Below are positions 48,770 through 60,862 of a stretch of DNA of 64,000 bases, piece after piece. Below the pieces are notes generated by a model, which ran no database searches, was not told the origin of the DNA, and saw only the letters and a list, made by a program, of their open reading frames with translations. The stretch is from NCBI RefSeq assembly GCF_016086655.4, contig NC_052136.2:13640001-13704000 (forward strand), in the 5' to 3' direction. Position 1 is the stretch's first letter, and the number at the start of each line of letters is the position of its first letter. Made by a program: the position numbers and the translations under genes. Source of the stretch: Lepeophtheirus salmonis. Lineage: Eukaryota > Arthropoda > Copepoda > Siphonostomatoida > Caligidae.

Positions 48770-49836
48770 AATCTGATTTAATTATATACTGCTCTCATTT
48801 ATAATTCTGGTGTAACACAAATCCCGCAAGCATCAATTTTAACTCTCAAGTATAATTATCCGTGGAGTAATTTGCTTTCATACAATTTTACAAAGTTCAA
48901 AGGATTAAAATGAATTGGAAAAAAATCGTTTTTTGTAAATTTGAAATTGAAGCAAATAGGTTGATTTCCTTAAATTGCACCAATAAAAACTGTGGAAACA
49001 AAATGCAATTGGTTACATATAATGAAATATTCTGTCAAATCATTTTTTAGCATTTTTTCCCCTTCATAATTCAGCAGAGGTCTTTTAATATTAATAATTT
49101 GCATGGACAACGTCTTTACACTTTCTATTGAATATGGCTGCCATTAGCTTGCATCACGGAGTACAGGCAACAACAGAAGGCGGAGAACACGGAGCGTGAC
49201 CTTTTGTGCATCATTGACGCCCCTCCCATCTTGTACCTTTTTATACACTTTATATCTGTTATACATTGAGACCCAGATAATATCTTTCATGGAATTTTCG
49301 GTCAAGAATATATCCTGGATCACTTTGTGTTCTTGCTCCTGGACCTTCAATGGGAAGACTAACAGAAAAACAGTCTTTATTATTCTTTTACCATACTATA
49401 AAACACTACAGTCAGTTGAAAAAAGTAGTTTAAAAGGTAATTTAAAGGTAAAACAAAACTTCTATAAATAATTTTACCGACCTATGTGAGAGGTTAAATA
49501 GTTTTGGTCCTTTTTTTACGGGAAATAAAGTTGGTCCTGTTTCTACAATCTTTCCTTAAAATAGTTATACATTTTTTTATGAATGCTCTCTAAAAGGCAT
49601 CATTTTCGATTAAATTACAGGTTAATCTTTGAGTTTACAAATAGAAAATTTAAGTAAACTAAAAAAAACCATGAATATCTGCCATGTGGTGCCGATATAC
49701 TATGTTGTCGTAATAAACAAATAAATATAGAAACTATTAATAAACAGTGATACACGCATTGTGGCGCAACTATCCTAAGAGATGTGAACAAACTATTAAT
49801 ATGTATACTAAGCTCGTGCACAACTAAATTAATGAA
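48770..49836. other. Non-coding stretch with one GC-richer patch
   Basis: AT-rich except about 49130-49350, where both strands stay open for 68-91 codons. The minus frame ends in a basic Leu/Arg-rich tail (KVTLRVLRLLLLPVLRDAS). I cannot assign it to a gene or element. Confidence 0.45.
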
Positions 49837-49843
49837 ATCGCCA

Positions 49844-49854
49844 TAGCTGAGTGA
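49844..49854 (+). promoter_or_regulatory. SINE A box
   Basis: TAGCTGAGTGA against TRGCNNAGYGG: one mismatch, at the last base. Confidence 0.7.
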
Positions 49855-49893
49855 CAACGCGCTCGGGAAATATTGTTATTTTGAACTGAATGT

Positions 49894-49904
49894 GCGTTCG
49901 ATCC
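49894..49904 (+). promoter_or_regulatory. SINE B box
   Basis: GCGTTCGATCC against GGTTCGANTCC with a C in place of one G; the TTCGA core is intact. Confidence 0.75.
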
Positions 49905-50064
49905 CGGATGATTCCTAGATAAAGAAATATAAGGCACTTATCTACTTTATGAATTTCACAAAAAGATTCCTAGGTTAGGTGGAGTAATTGAAAACTATAA
50001 TGTTTATTTATACATAATCAGTGCAACTCCGTCTAACCAATTGAAGGAACATTAAAAAAAAAGA

Positions 50065-52384
50065 AGAGTTTTGTAAAACTACAAAAAATTTTGGCTATAA
50101 AAACCAAACTTTTGAATTTTATAGATTATTTTTATCATTCTCGATATATAAAAAAACTCATGAACTCAATCCAAATTGAAATTTTATTTTCGTGAAAATT
50201 GATGATGAGGTCATTTTCCAAAGATTGCTCTATAGGATGAATTTTGCGTCTGATTCGGAAGATCAGATTAAAGATTCAAGGCGACACTGGACATCCAAAT
50301 TTTAAGACCAATACATCCCTCTTAAGAAGCATTTTGTGACGTGCTACATTTCTAATCTTCTGCTTAAGTTACAACTGTATTGTCTGAATGTTTTTTGCAC
50401 ATGTACAGCATTTATATGACCCATGATTCTCTCCATAAAATAAATATGCTTTATGTGTGTTTGTATCAAATTATAAATCAAAAATATATGTACAAGTTTA
50501 GTAATAAAATAACGGTTTATTGGGCCTTTCCCAATGTAATGCAAATGCCTTTTCATTATGCTTAACAAACTCTTATTGTCTGCTATACGAGATTAAATAA
50601 TCTCATTTTGTCGCTCGTAATATTAATACTACAGATACGTTCTTTTATTTTAATGATTATTTTCTTCAATAATAAAATTAATAATGAAGAATCTCTTCTT
50701 CTTTTTTTTCATGAGTGACGTATGTAAAATATTTTAAATCTATCTGCAGTTTATTCGTTCCATAACATACAAAGTCTTTCTATTAGATCTCTCTTCAGAA
50801 TGCATTCCTTTTTGAAATTTTATTTTCTTTCTCTAATTTGAAATATGATATATTTTGACTACTGTACATCAATTTGAATTGTAAAGAGATGTAATAATTT
50901 AAAAAAAGAAGATTATCAGTAGTAAGGGCAACAAAATAATTTATTGATGATTCTCAAAGTAACAATTTTCCTCCCTTTCTAAAAATGTCAAAATTCCGGC
51001 AAGCATAAATTTAAAAACAAATATGTTTATAAATAGTAAGATATTATAAATTGTTTCTGATTATTTTGAAAGATCAGGCGGGGATAAATATAGACACGAA
51101 GGGGTGAGGAAAAGTTCTAGTTCTGCTAGTCCATTTATAATCCCAGGTCTTTGCTCACGAGTTTTAACTTTTGAGCCAAAGTCTAGTCTCAAGACTTTGA
51201 TTGTGTGATAAAGTCAAGTTCCAAGCATGGAAGTCGGATACAAGCTGTGTTGCAAGTCTCGATTCCAAGTCCTCACTTCTATTGATTACTGATCCTATCA
51301 GCGTACATTGTGCTTCTTAGAATTACCATAATTCTGATAACATTTTACTATCTATTTGTTTTTAGTTGTTTTCTTTTTTTTTTGTTCAATCAATGTTTTA
51401 ATCAATTCAGATTCACTTGTGAAATAATACGACATTACCGTATTAACGTATAACGTAAAAAAAAACCGCTTTCGACTTTAAAAAAATGTATCTATGATAA
51501 GGGGTTTTAAACATTTTTCAGTGTGTATCAGCTGAGAAAATATCATTATTTTCACCAATAACTTTGGAGGCTTAAGCTATTTATGACGTTCATCTACGTA
51601 TCACTAGAAGAAGCATGCCTAGCACAGTTTGATAACAGCTACTCAACGATATAATTCGCCCAGTAAATGCACGTATTTGATGCTTTATAATACATAAATC
51701 GATGTTCTTCCAGTCTTAAATAGATAATAATGTGTTAGTTAAATTAACAAAAGTGCATATACATAATTATGGAGCCAAAACAAATGCAATAATAATCACT
51801 TTTTCTATAGACCAATTAAAACTTTACTCTCATTTATATATTATATACAATGTAAGTACGTAAAAGTGATTTAAATCAACTCCATTTAATGTATGTACAT
51901 AAGAAATGCACTTCTTTTGACAAAAAATAATAGGAAATTCAATATTAAATTTAAATAGTTAGCACAAAATATTTGCATGAAGTACATCATTGATCTAGTT
52001 GAGTAGTTAGTTTTTCTATATCCTTACAATTTGTTTTATGCTTGTGTCATTATTATCACCATGGTAGTAATATATCAATCTACTTTTAATGCATACACCA
52101 CTATTCTTTTGACATAGTTTTCAAGTGTTTGATTAAAAACTATATTTATTCATTCACTCAGCTGTTTGTATTGTTTATTTTTTTTGTGTTCCAACATACA
52201 TGTAATAACCTTTTCTTCTTCTTCTACATGGTAAAAGCTGACATTGTTAATGTTAGTTTATGTATTTGTACATATAAAACTGTTCCTTTTTCGGGTTAAT
52301 AAATTGGTGGGCAGTGGGCACCCAGTAGAGTGCAAACCTCTGCCTATGGTCCATCTTCCTAAATGAAATATCCTTTTTTCGTTA
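50065..52384. other. AT-rich non-coding stretch
   Basis: No gene seen. 51140-51290 holds AAGTC/ACTTG-rich DNA (GTTGCAAGTCTCGATTCCAAG at its right part) related in inverted orientation to the start of the 43205 minisatellite. Frames at 50344-50568 on both strands are unsupported. Confidence 0.5.
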
Positions 52385-52907
52385 AAGAGTTGGCCAGCAA
52401 AACGTGGACTCTCGAGCTTCCTGGTCTTCATGACCTCTGTTGGAAGGTGGTATGAAACAATCTCAAGTGACCCTTCAAAGTACTCCTGATAATCTTATCA
52501 GCCACGGAGAAATCGATGGTTGAATCTTTGGGTGTTGTCTTCCTTGATATTCTTCTACTTAATGTACAGGAAGTCTTGATCCTTCTTTAAATTAGGCCTT
52601 CTACTTTTTGCTTTCCTGTAGATGTATTCTCGATCCTTCTTCATTTTGGAAAGCTTAAACCCTGCTCCTGGAGAACTTCACAATGTTCATAATCCTCGCC
52701 ACCTCAATTTCAGCATCTGTTGGATGTGAGATGCGCTCCATTTTGACTTCTTGTTCACTCATGATGGCAAAATAAGGAAATATTTATTATAGTTTGATTA
52801 TGCACTAAGGAGGGATGAGATAGAGTGTCAATAAATCATCATTAAACCTTCCTTTAGTAATAAGAAAATTCACATTAATTAAAGTCCACGTTTGCTGACC
52901 TACCCTG
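52385..52907. mobile_element. Internally deleted Tc1/mariner-type element or MITE
   Basis: 523 bp with inverted ends of about 28 bases, AAGAGTTGGCCAGCAAAACG at left against CAGGGTAGGTCAGCAAACGT at right (minus strand), both continuing into GTGGACT, and both next to TA (52383-52384 and 52908-52909). It keeps only the transposase N-terminal region, so it is far too short to be autonomous. Confidence 0.75.
52540..52762 (-). pseudogene. Transposase N-terminal remnant in the deleted element
   Basis: ATG at about 52762 gives MSEQEVKMERISHPTDAEIE then VARIMNIVKFSRSRV, an HTH-like region ending in TAA. A frame change continues KLSKMKKDREYIYRKAKSRR. The order and basic linker fit a Tc1/mariner DNA-binding domain. 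No catalytic region is present before the left terminal repeat. Confidence 0.5.
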
Positions 52908-52909
52908 TA

Positions 52910-53589
52910 CAGTGTGCATTTAAGTAAAAAATGTGGGTTATTAAATTCAGTGTAATTTATATTGAATATGTGTTATAAATTTTATTGAATTATGTGCCAC
53001 AGAGAGATGATTTCACCTCTATATATTAATATATTCAAAAGTGGTGGTGGCTTGTGCGTTGTTAACTATTTCACCTTTAATCATAACCTTGGATTTTTTT
53101 AATATGAAGCATGTTTATTAAATCTACTTAACCCTTAGAAATAGGTAAGATACATAAATTTCTAATACTTTTACAATATTTTGCGTATAAAAAACATACC
53201 CTAAGAAAAATCAAAATATAATATAAAAAATGTTAAAAATTAACCTGATATTATAATGTATATAAGACAATAATGATTTATAAAAGTTAAGTTCGAAATG
53301 CATTTATTAATAATTAAGAATGCTACTTAGAAATTTCATTTTATAAAACATAATTTTTATTATTATTCTAGTAAGAAATAGTTTAAATACAATTTCCTAG
53401 ACAGAATTACATAAAGGTTATTGAAACTGAAAGGATTCAAACAATTGTGCAACAGTAAACTCCTGTATTTCCAAAGCTTAAATCCATGAATATTTATCCC
53501 TAAAAATATATTAACCCAATAATATTTGCAGGGCATCCTTATATATATGATTAGTTTTTTGTTTTTTTTTGATAATAGACTTTATTTTC
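52910..53589. other. AT-rich non-coding stretch
   Basis: Nothing recognisable. Confidence 0.6.
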
Positions 53590-53830
53590 TGAAATGTTGC
53601 TCCTGAACTTGCTTCTGTTGCTTATGTATTTTGTAACGGTTTGTTTTACCTTAATCTTTGACCTTGACCTCTCATTATTTAAAAGCCTCTTACTGTGGGC
53701 ATATATAATCTTCTTCCAAGTTAGATCAAAATCGATTTTTTACTTTTACCGTAATCCTGGGGACCAACCGAAACAAAGAGAGGCAAAAACATATCTATCA
53801 ATAAACTTTGTTAGCGAAGGTAAAAATAAT
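53590..53830 (+). repeat. Repeat resembling one common in marine invertebrates
   Basis: It contains TTTGACCTTGACCTC near 53655, AAGTTAGATCAAAATCGATT near 53718, GGGGACCAACCGAAACAAAG near 53759, and AACTTTGTTAGCGAAGGTAA near 53803. From memory this word order (a GACCTTGACC block, a GATCAAAATCGG block, then a TTTGTTGGCGGAGGTAA-like end) recurs in mollusc and crustacean genomes; I cannot confirm it here. The 108-codon frame across it (Leu-rich N-terminus) is probably not a gene. Confidence 0.45.
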
Positions 53831-54559
53831 TATGCCCAGTTGGATGTCTCTAAAGCTTGTTTGTTTAAACTTACAGAATATTTGTATTTGAAAAAAAAAA
53901 AAAAAATATATATATTTTAGGGTGTAGATTGCACATTTTTAAGCCTCTTTTAGCGTTCCAAATATCAAAAAATATGAGTAAAAAAAATACCTTGAATATA
54001 TTTTTGAATAATTTAAGGTGTTGTTCTGAATGATTTACTGTTTCCCAACTTAGTATCACTTCAACGAGGGAGTTACATTTGCTATGTTATGTATGGTAAA
54101 ACAAGAAAAGCCTAATTACCTGTTTAGAAAACAAAACAAAAAAAACATTTTTCAATGACCTATACCACGGCAAAAATTACTTCAGAGGCCTCATACTTTG
54201 ATAAAGTTATTTTTTTTCCCCTCGTGGAAAAAGTATTTGATATTAACCCGAAAACGGGGCATTCTAATGTACAACTTGATTCAAAAATAATATTTTTTTT
54301 CTTTAGAACATAAGTAATTGAATCGATAATGTCTATTGAAACATAACTCCATTCATAGAAATATATTGGTCTTCTGAAAATAATTAGATCATATTACATA
54401 GAACGTGGGAGTAAGTTTATTTTTTGGTAAAATACACAGTTAGATATTTCTATAACCATTGTTAGAGACAAATTGATATTTTGTGGAGGATACAAATGGT
54501 GTAATAGCTAATAACATGTTATAGAGGACAATATATAAAAGCTTAAAATTAGTTAATGA
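53831..54559. other. AT-rich non-coding stretch
   Basis: Nothing recognisable beyond an A14-type run near 53893. Confidence 0.55.
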
Positions 54560-55180
54560 TCCATCTTGTTCGGATTTTTGTGGATTACATGACAACTAGT
54601 AATAACCATACTATTAGCAGGAAACCATTGTCCAATAGGGAGGAAACTAGTCTTTTTAACATGTAAGCTAAGCCCAGATTTTATTCAGAAACTCTTAAAT
54701 TGAGAAAACACTACTTTCAATCTTCGGACTAACTGCAATTCAGAATTAACCTCTCTAAACAGTCTGACATCTTCAACATAAAGATCAGTCAAACCTTTGA
54801 ACTCAGTAAATTAATCCCAAATCTAAAATATTTACGGATCAAGGTTAAAGTTAATTTTTCACTGTCTATGACAGTCATTAAAGGAGCTCAGGGACATCCT
54901 TGCCGGCAGCTACGTTTCGTCAAAATAAGTCAACTCACTTTTCCCTCCATTATAATAGTAGATGCTCCGTTGCGAAGGAGTACTGTAATTGGATTGTCGA
55001 AAAGCTTGGGTAAAAAACGCATAGCTGCCTTGAGAATATGATTGTGACAAATATAATCGAATGGTTTTTATTGTAATAGTTAGTTTTGTAAATAAAATGC
55101 CTCTTCGGGAATGAATCAGCAAAGAGTTCCGTTCCGAGTATGTTGGGTATGTTATTGCGACAGTTTCTATATATAACCAA
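54560..55180 (-). pseudogene. LINE reverse transcriptase fragment
   Basis: Minus-strand blocks in RT order: KPFDYICHNHILKAAMRFLP near 55075-55010 (family: KAFDxV), ITVLLRNGASTIIMEGKVS near 54985-54930, CRQGCP near 54905 followed by TGA (family: R-Q-G-C-P-L-S-P), and, after a frame change, LTDLYVEDVRLF near 54790-54755, where YVED stands for the catalytic Y-A-D-D. The tail reads SFLPIGQWFPANS. Stops and at least two frame changes make it dead. Upstream DNA to about 55600 may be the decayed N-terminal side. Confidence 0.65.
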
Positions 55181-56779
55181 TCATTACTTATTTAATTAAA
55201 ACTTCTATATATTAAAAGGGATGTTTTTCCCCTCAAAATAAAGAAAGCCCTTAAAGTCATGGCTCTAAAATAGATGCAAAAACTATAACTTAACTTGTCA
55301 CATATCCAGTTTATCATAAAAAAATTATAGTAAACAAACATTTTTAATGGTAGACATATATATCACTCCGTCACCATTATTGTATCTTGCAAATTTTTCT
55401 CAGAAAAGAAGATCCAAAATTAGTTTGTAATTAGACCATTTTTAGCAACTATAGAATTAGGTATTATTCAATAATAGCTAGGAAATGTTACCAGAGCCTC
55501 AGCAAGAGTTAATTTGTATTCAACCAATTGACATTCAGAACAATGATAATCAAAAATAAGAGGGGGAAATTGACGGCTGTAACAAAATACAGTATATACT
55601 TTTATGTTGGTGTGATAATACCATGATGATGGAATAAGGCAAGTGAGTTGCGTCTAATCCAGGATAAAATTAATGATTTTATAAGGATTAGAAAGGAATT
55701 CATGGATGCACGTTTGTCAATCCATTCTAATATTCTATTATGAACACCATGCAACCTAACTATGGTGTATGATGGTTCTCAATTAAATTAACCTATTTTT
55801 GTATATATATATAGAACTAACTTTTCCATTATACATAAACCAATTTTAACTATGTGAATCTTACACTTAGATATTGCATTATTGTGTAAGAAATAACAAG
55901 CGAGAGAAAAAAAGGGATTAAATACCTTTTATCCAATCTTCGATATTGAGTAGAGGGGGGAGGGTATAGTTTTTTTGTCTTCATAATGACGATAAATATA
56001 TATTTTTATTTGATTTACATGAGATAGTGTTTGTCTTTATGCAAATGCATGCATAAAATATATTTGACGGATGAAATGCTAGATAATGTATTTATGAAGA
56101 TCTACCTAATTTTTGTAGCAGGCTTCGCACACCGTTTATAAAAGTGGATGTAATTCAAAAACAAACAGATTTGATTTAGTTGCTATATATTGAAAGAATA
56201 ACCGTTCTCATTTTACGGACATATCCTCTTTTTTCATCCTGTCTAGAGCATCAGGGGATTTTATTTATAAATGAATGAAATGTCAAGTTTTTAAGGATTA
56301 AGTAAAATGTAATGGTGGGACGATTAATCGGAATTAGAATCAGGGACTGGAGAATTGGGCGTTTTTTATGGAATAGGAATCGCCATGGGGAATATAATGT
56401 TTAATTTGCTATTCCATTTCTTATGTATTATGATCTATTACTGGAACTTACCTATTTATTATTTTCTAAGTTATAAAAAAAAATTACTAAATGTACCTGT
56501 CAAAATATAAAAACTACTATCTGAGTTTGTTAGTTGAGTCTTATAATTTTATAATTATTATAATAAAAACAAATGAACACTTTCTAAACGTGAACAAAAG
56601 TATTCTAAATAGATACAGTCGGAGCAGCAATTGTTATTTTAGGGAAATAAATTTTGTAAAATTATCTAGAAAAGCTTGCCTTTGCAAAATTTGTCTTAAA
56701 AAAGATTGCCAAGGGATTACTCCCCCTAGGAAAACTTGCCTTGGAAAAAAATTGCTATGCAGAGGAAGCCACTTCTTTC
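55181..56779. other. AT-rich stretch with a short internal repeat
   Basis: No gene seen. Around 56660-56760 the words AAAGCTTGCCTTTGCAAAA, AAGATTGCCAAGG and AAAACTTGCCTTGGAAAAA form a small degenerate repeat just before the palindrome at 56780. Confidence 0.45.
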
Positions 56780-56808
56780 ATTTAATGTAAATATTATTTA
56801 CATTAAAT
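56780..56808. repeat. 13-bp-arm perfect hairpin
   Basis: ATTTAATGTAAAT, loop ATT, ATTTACATTAAAT, with imperfect extension outward (CTTCTTTC against AAAGGAAG) and GGAAGCC on both flanks. Confidence 0.85.
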
Positions 56809-59630
56809 AAAGGAAGCCTATTATTTAAAATATTGAAGAATGGGAATCAGGAATTTTTACGATAATCACATTTGAATGGGCATCATATCTAGTAACACGA
56901 AAACATTTTTCTGCAAACGATGGCGGTTGTACTTTACAAACAATAAGGATTATTTTTCTAATAATAATTTTAGTAATGAAATAATATTATTACTACTTAT
57001 AAATATTATTTAATCAAATAATCATCCACAAACATAAAATATGACATATATTTTTTTTTAATTTTTCCATCTTTTGTATGAAAATAACTCTATCTTTGAA
57101 ACTTCTTTATGAATAATTATTTAAAAAAAAAATGAAAATTTAGAAAAAATATAATAAAATAAACAAAAATCAGTATTTAACTTATAATTTTACTAATTTC
57201 AAAATAGTTACTATCTCCCCCTTTAAAACGGACACTAATTGTAGCATGAAAAATCTTTTTTTTTTTTTTGGAAATAAAAATATAAACAATCTAGCTACTT
57301 GTAAATTCCCAAAGAGTGGGGTGGTCATGTCCCTTTCTTGCTCCTCTTTTGCGCAACGCCTATGTAAAAATTAGTTTTGACTATTTCTATATATTTTACT
57401 CCATCCTTAAAATACCTCCGGTTCCATCAGACCCATTTTTAAGTTAGATTGTTTTTTCTACTTATCTCCACCAAGAAATCATTATGTAACTTTGTAACTC
57501 TAAATAAAATACAGGGTTATTTTATTTAAATTGGTCTAATATTATGTATGGTCAGGGATAGATGAATTCCCATTAATGCCATGCCTCTCCTTGCGGGAAT
57601 TTTTTTGGATTTGGAAGAAATTAATAACATTGTTTTTCATTGTTCTGGGAATAATTCTCGTTCCATTTTCTTAGAAAATAAACACTTCCATAACAAAAAG
57701 TTTTCTTTTATAGCAAGATAGTATGTCGAGTTTTCCGAAAAAAATACGGATAGGACCACAATTCATCAACCAAAAAAACGAGTAAAAAAATTGTTTAAAT
57801 AAACTCTTTAATAATAAGTTAGAGTCTGATATCTTTGAAATATTTATATTTTTAATAAAAAAATATATGATAAATAAATTGATAAACATTTCAGTAAAGT
57901 TTTTTGCTTGATAATTTCAGTTACATTTTTATAAATTCATGAAGCATATGTCTAATGGTATCCCATCAATATTAAATTATTTTTTTAAAAACAACGAGAT
58001 TGGAAACGATATTGAGGTTCATCTTTAATTAATACCAATAAATCCTTAGATAGCCAAAGCAGTTCTAACCGAGCACTTCTTTAGTAACATTCATTACACT
58101 AATTACTCATGATATTTGTTGGTTAAAGAACCACAAATATTAATCTCTTACTGCAATGTATACAAGTCTTATTTCATGCAATAAAGATGCATTTGCAAAT
58201 AACAAATAAATATTTAACACACTACTATCAAGTAATGATACCTCATGTGTTTATCCGTATATTAAAATATTTCCCAAGGTACATTGTTTATTACATTTCT
58301 TGATGTGTTTGGTATTAGTTGAGATCTACTGTAATAAACAACAAATCAACCATAAACCATTTCGGTAAGAATTAATTTCTTTCTTTCTCGCTTTTACGTT
58401 ATATCCAAGATAGGGAGCAAGAAAGAGGCGGAAAGGCAAAAACATTTTTTGTTTTCTTTGCTATAGATATCAAATTCAAAGCAGATTCGCCCATATAATT
58501 GTATGTATGTACACAAATTCTAAACACCCCTTCCATCCAAAGAGTAGAGAAACGTAACAAACATTTATATTTTTAATTACTTTAGTTAACATGACAGATA
58601 ACTCCTATATTTTAAAATACTAAGTTTTTTTTTATTAAAAGTAAGCACTATTCCTCTTAATAAACAATATACTTGTAAATTTTGGTTTTTGTGAGGTAAG
58701 GACGTGTTTAGTTGTCAAAGTTATTATGTCTTTATTTCAAACATATCGGCAGGTTATATTGCAGAGTTAATTGATAAATGACAGTTAATGTTAAAATATG
58801 GTAATTGACACATATACTGGGCATAATTTATTTATAAAGAAAGTTTTTTTAACTTTTCTTATATTTCATCTAAATTTAAAAGTTATTTTTTTTGCATTTC
58901 AGGTATGTACTCATCAATTTACATGTAGACAGAGCTCATTGATTTATATACATTTCTAGGTACGTAAATAATTATAGTTATCATCTCACTGAATCTACAA
59001 ACCATTTGCCTTATAATAGACTTTTTTTTATTCTTTGTGTGTTTTTTTACCCGCTCTCTGAAAAAATAGGTCACTCTCAATTATGTTCTTATCATGATAT
59101 GTACACAAACAATAGTTGATAATATGTAGGTTTCTTTGAATTGATTATATTTTATAATGAGTCATTTATTAGAGTCTGTTATTTATGACTTTATATGTTG
59201 AATCTATTTTGAATTAGGTTGATATAATGCCTGTCAAACAACCAACTTTTCCCAATTACCATATGTTGCCCATAAACACGAAAGCAAGCTAGAAGGATTT
59301 GTTTAAGAAAAAAGTTTGTATTATATTTGTAGGTTTTGCACCGAATCATCTCAAAATTAAATCAACAAAATATTCTTATTAACCTCTTTAGATGCCTTCA
59401 AATTGTACTTATTGTAGAGATAATTGATCGTCATGTTAAAATAATGAGAAATTGATATATTTTATTTCAAAAGGGTTCAGTAAGTCTTTCTTATAAAATA
59501 ATTATTCTATACTATAGTGATTATTCATAAATATATCATTACATAAATTTGAATGCCAAGTTTTGACTGACGGCTGGCTAGAAGTGTTTGACGTCAGTTT
59601 AAACAAATTACATTGACCAACAATGTATTT
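56809..59630. other. Long AT-rich non-coding stretch
   Basis: No recognisable gene or repeat over about 2.8 kb. Confidence 0.55.
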
Positions 59631-60240
59631 ATTTCACAATCGTAGAAAATAAAGTATCCTTGTTGCAATCCGCGTCAAACAGGACAATAATGAGATTGTA
59701 CTCTTCTAAATTCTTGACAAGTCTTTTGACTGGTGAGCCAGGAAAGAACTGGAAAGGTCTATAGTTGAGTTTAACTCTTTGCAACACTGGAAAGAAACCG
59801 TTGACCTGGACGTCAGGATCTATTTTTATTTTGTTGGACCCAGTGTTTTACTTACAACACCTCTCAAAATTTGCAGAATAGAGATGGGGAAATGATACAG
59901 GTTGCCACAGTACTTATCGTAAGGTATTAGTGTATAGGTATTTGTATTGGAACGGAACAGGGTCATAAGACTGTTTAATTCGGTACTTTTTTACCTTCGT
60001 CAAACACATATTTAAGGCTCCCTGAAGTATCTAATACAAGAAAATACCCAGGGTGTGGAGTCCAAATAGGGAAGAAAGCCATCAAACTACCAAATCTTAT
60101 ATGGCTTTGGGAGAGTTAGCGATCTCGAGCATGAAGATGATATTCAAGCTTCAGAGTCTTATGACTGCAGTACGTTTCTGGAGTTGTCTGTCCTTCACCA
60201 AAAATAGCGGAAGTGGCTCTCCGCGAGTTTAAATTAACGC
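59631..60240 (-). pseudogene. Decayed coding-like DNA, unidentified
   Basis: The minus strand is open for about 73 codons from roughly 59852 to TAA near 59631 without an ATG: IKIDPDVQVNGFFPVLQRVK, then LNYRPFQFFPGSPVKRLVKN and IIVLFDADCNKDTLFS. Upstream, another open piece (about 60140-59990) reads GSLMAFFPIWTPHPGYFLVL then DTSGSLKYVFDEGKKVPN. The GC and residue mix are clearly coding-like, but I cannot name a family. It could be a decayed element or a pseudogene. Confidence 0.35.
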
Positions 60241-60467
60241 AAATAAAGCCGATAAATTCCTTTAATGAAATGAGAACGTTGTGGTTAGGATTGTCAATTT
60301 TTTTAAATTAAATAGGGTTTAAAGCTATTTTATAAGCATAATGTACATTAGATTGTGTCAGTAAGAATTATCTTTAATACGAGCAAATGCCTAATGTAGC
60401 AGTCGTTATTCCTTTTTTTTTTCCTTATTTTTCTTCCATTCACCTTAAGGCTGCTAACTGTCTGTAG

Positions 60468-60607
60468 CTGGTGTGGTATGCCCTTCAACACAACCACTAT
60501 GCACGTACTCTGAATGATGATGTGTGGGAGAAGGAGAACGAAGAAGAAGTGTGGAGGAGAAAAAAGGAATCTTCTTTCTACATACAAAAAAGTTATAAAA
60601 AGTTAAC
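60468..60607 (+). CDS. Candidate internal exon, unknown product
   Basis: A long pyrimidine tract (60411-60440), a CTAAC branch-like word (60454-60458) and CTGTAG (60462-60467) precede an open frame LVWYALQHNHYARTLNDDVW then EKENEEEVWRRKKESSF. A GTATGT donor-like hexamer follows at 60608. The 140 bases give 46 codons plus two. The acidic-then-basic central segment could be a short coiled or linker region. No family is recognised, and the branch-to-AG distance is short. The frame itself runs on to 60668 without a stop. Confidence 0.28.
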
Positions 60608-60862
60608 GTATGTCAATAATATACTTATATCCAAGATAAGTATGTATTTAATTGTATTGCACCTCTAAATGTTAATGAGATTGTAATAAAAATAAATAAA
60701 TACATTAATATGTTAAGATTTGATCTTTTTTTTTTTAATTTTAAATTTTTTTAATCAATAGATTTAGATAGTGAATGAAGATTTTAATCCATAAGCATTC
60801 TTTCATTTAAAAAAATATTTGTGTATTTGTTTATACAAGAAAGAGATAATGATTTACAAAAT

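Larger units (their letters stand above)
49837..50064 (+). repeat. tRNA-derived SINE, full copy
   Basis: About 228 bp. The 5' region has an RNA polymerase III A box (TAGCTGAGTGA, 49844-49854; consensus TRGCNNAGYGG) and B box (GCGTTCGATCC, 49894-49904; consensus GGTTCGANTCC) 50 bases apart, as in a tRNA. The unrelated body has two copies of GATTCCTAG, then ATAATCAGTGCAACTCC and AAGGAACATT, and ends in an A-rich tail. The body matches 14124-14301. Such elements are transcribed by pol III and move with LINE enzymes. The tail of the partner LINE is not identified here. Confidence 0.82.

Noticed and set aside
49844..49904. Possible functional tRNA gene
   Set aside because: A and B boxes are present but acceptor and anticodon stems do not pair; the SINE body follows directly.
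53594..53920. 108-codon frame with a hydrophobic, signal-like N-terminus
   Set aside because: Coincides with the repeat at 53590-53830 and ends in an A-run-encoded Lys tract.
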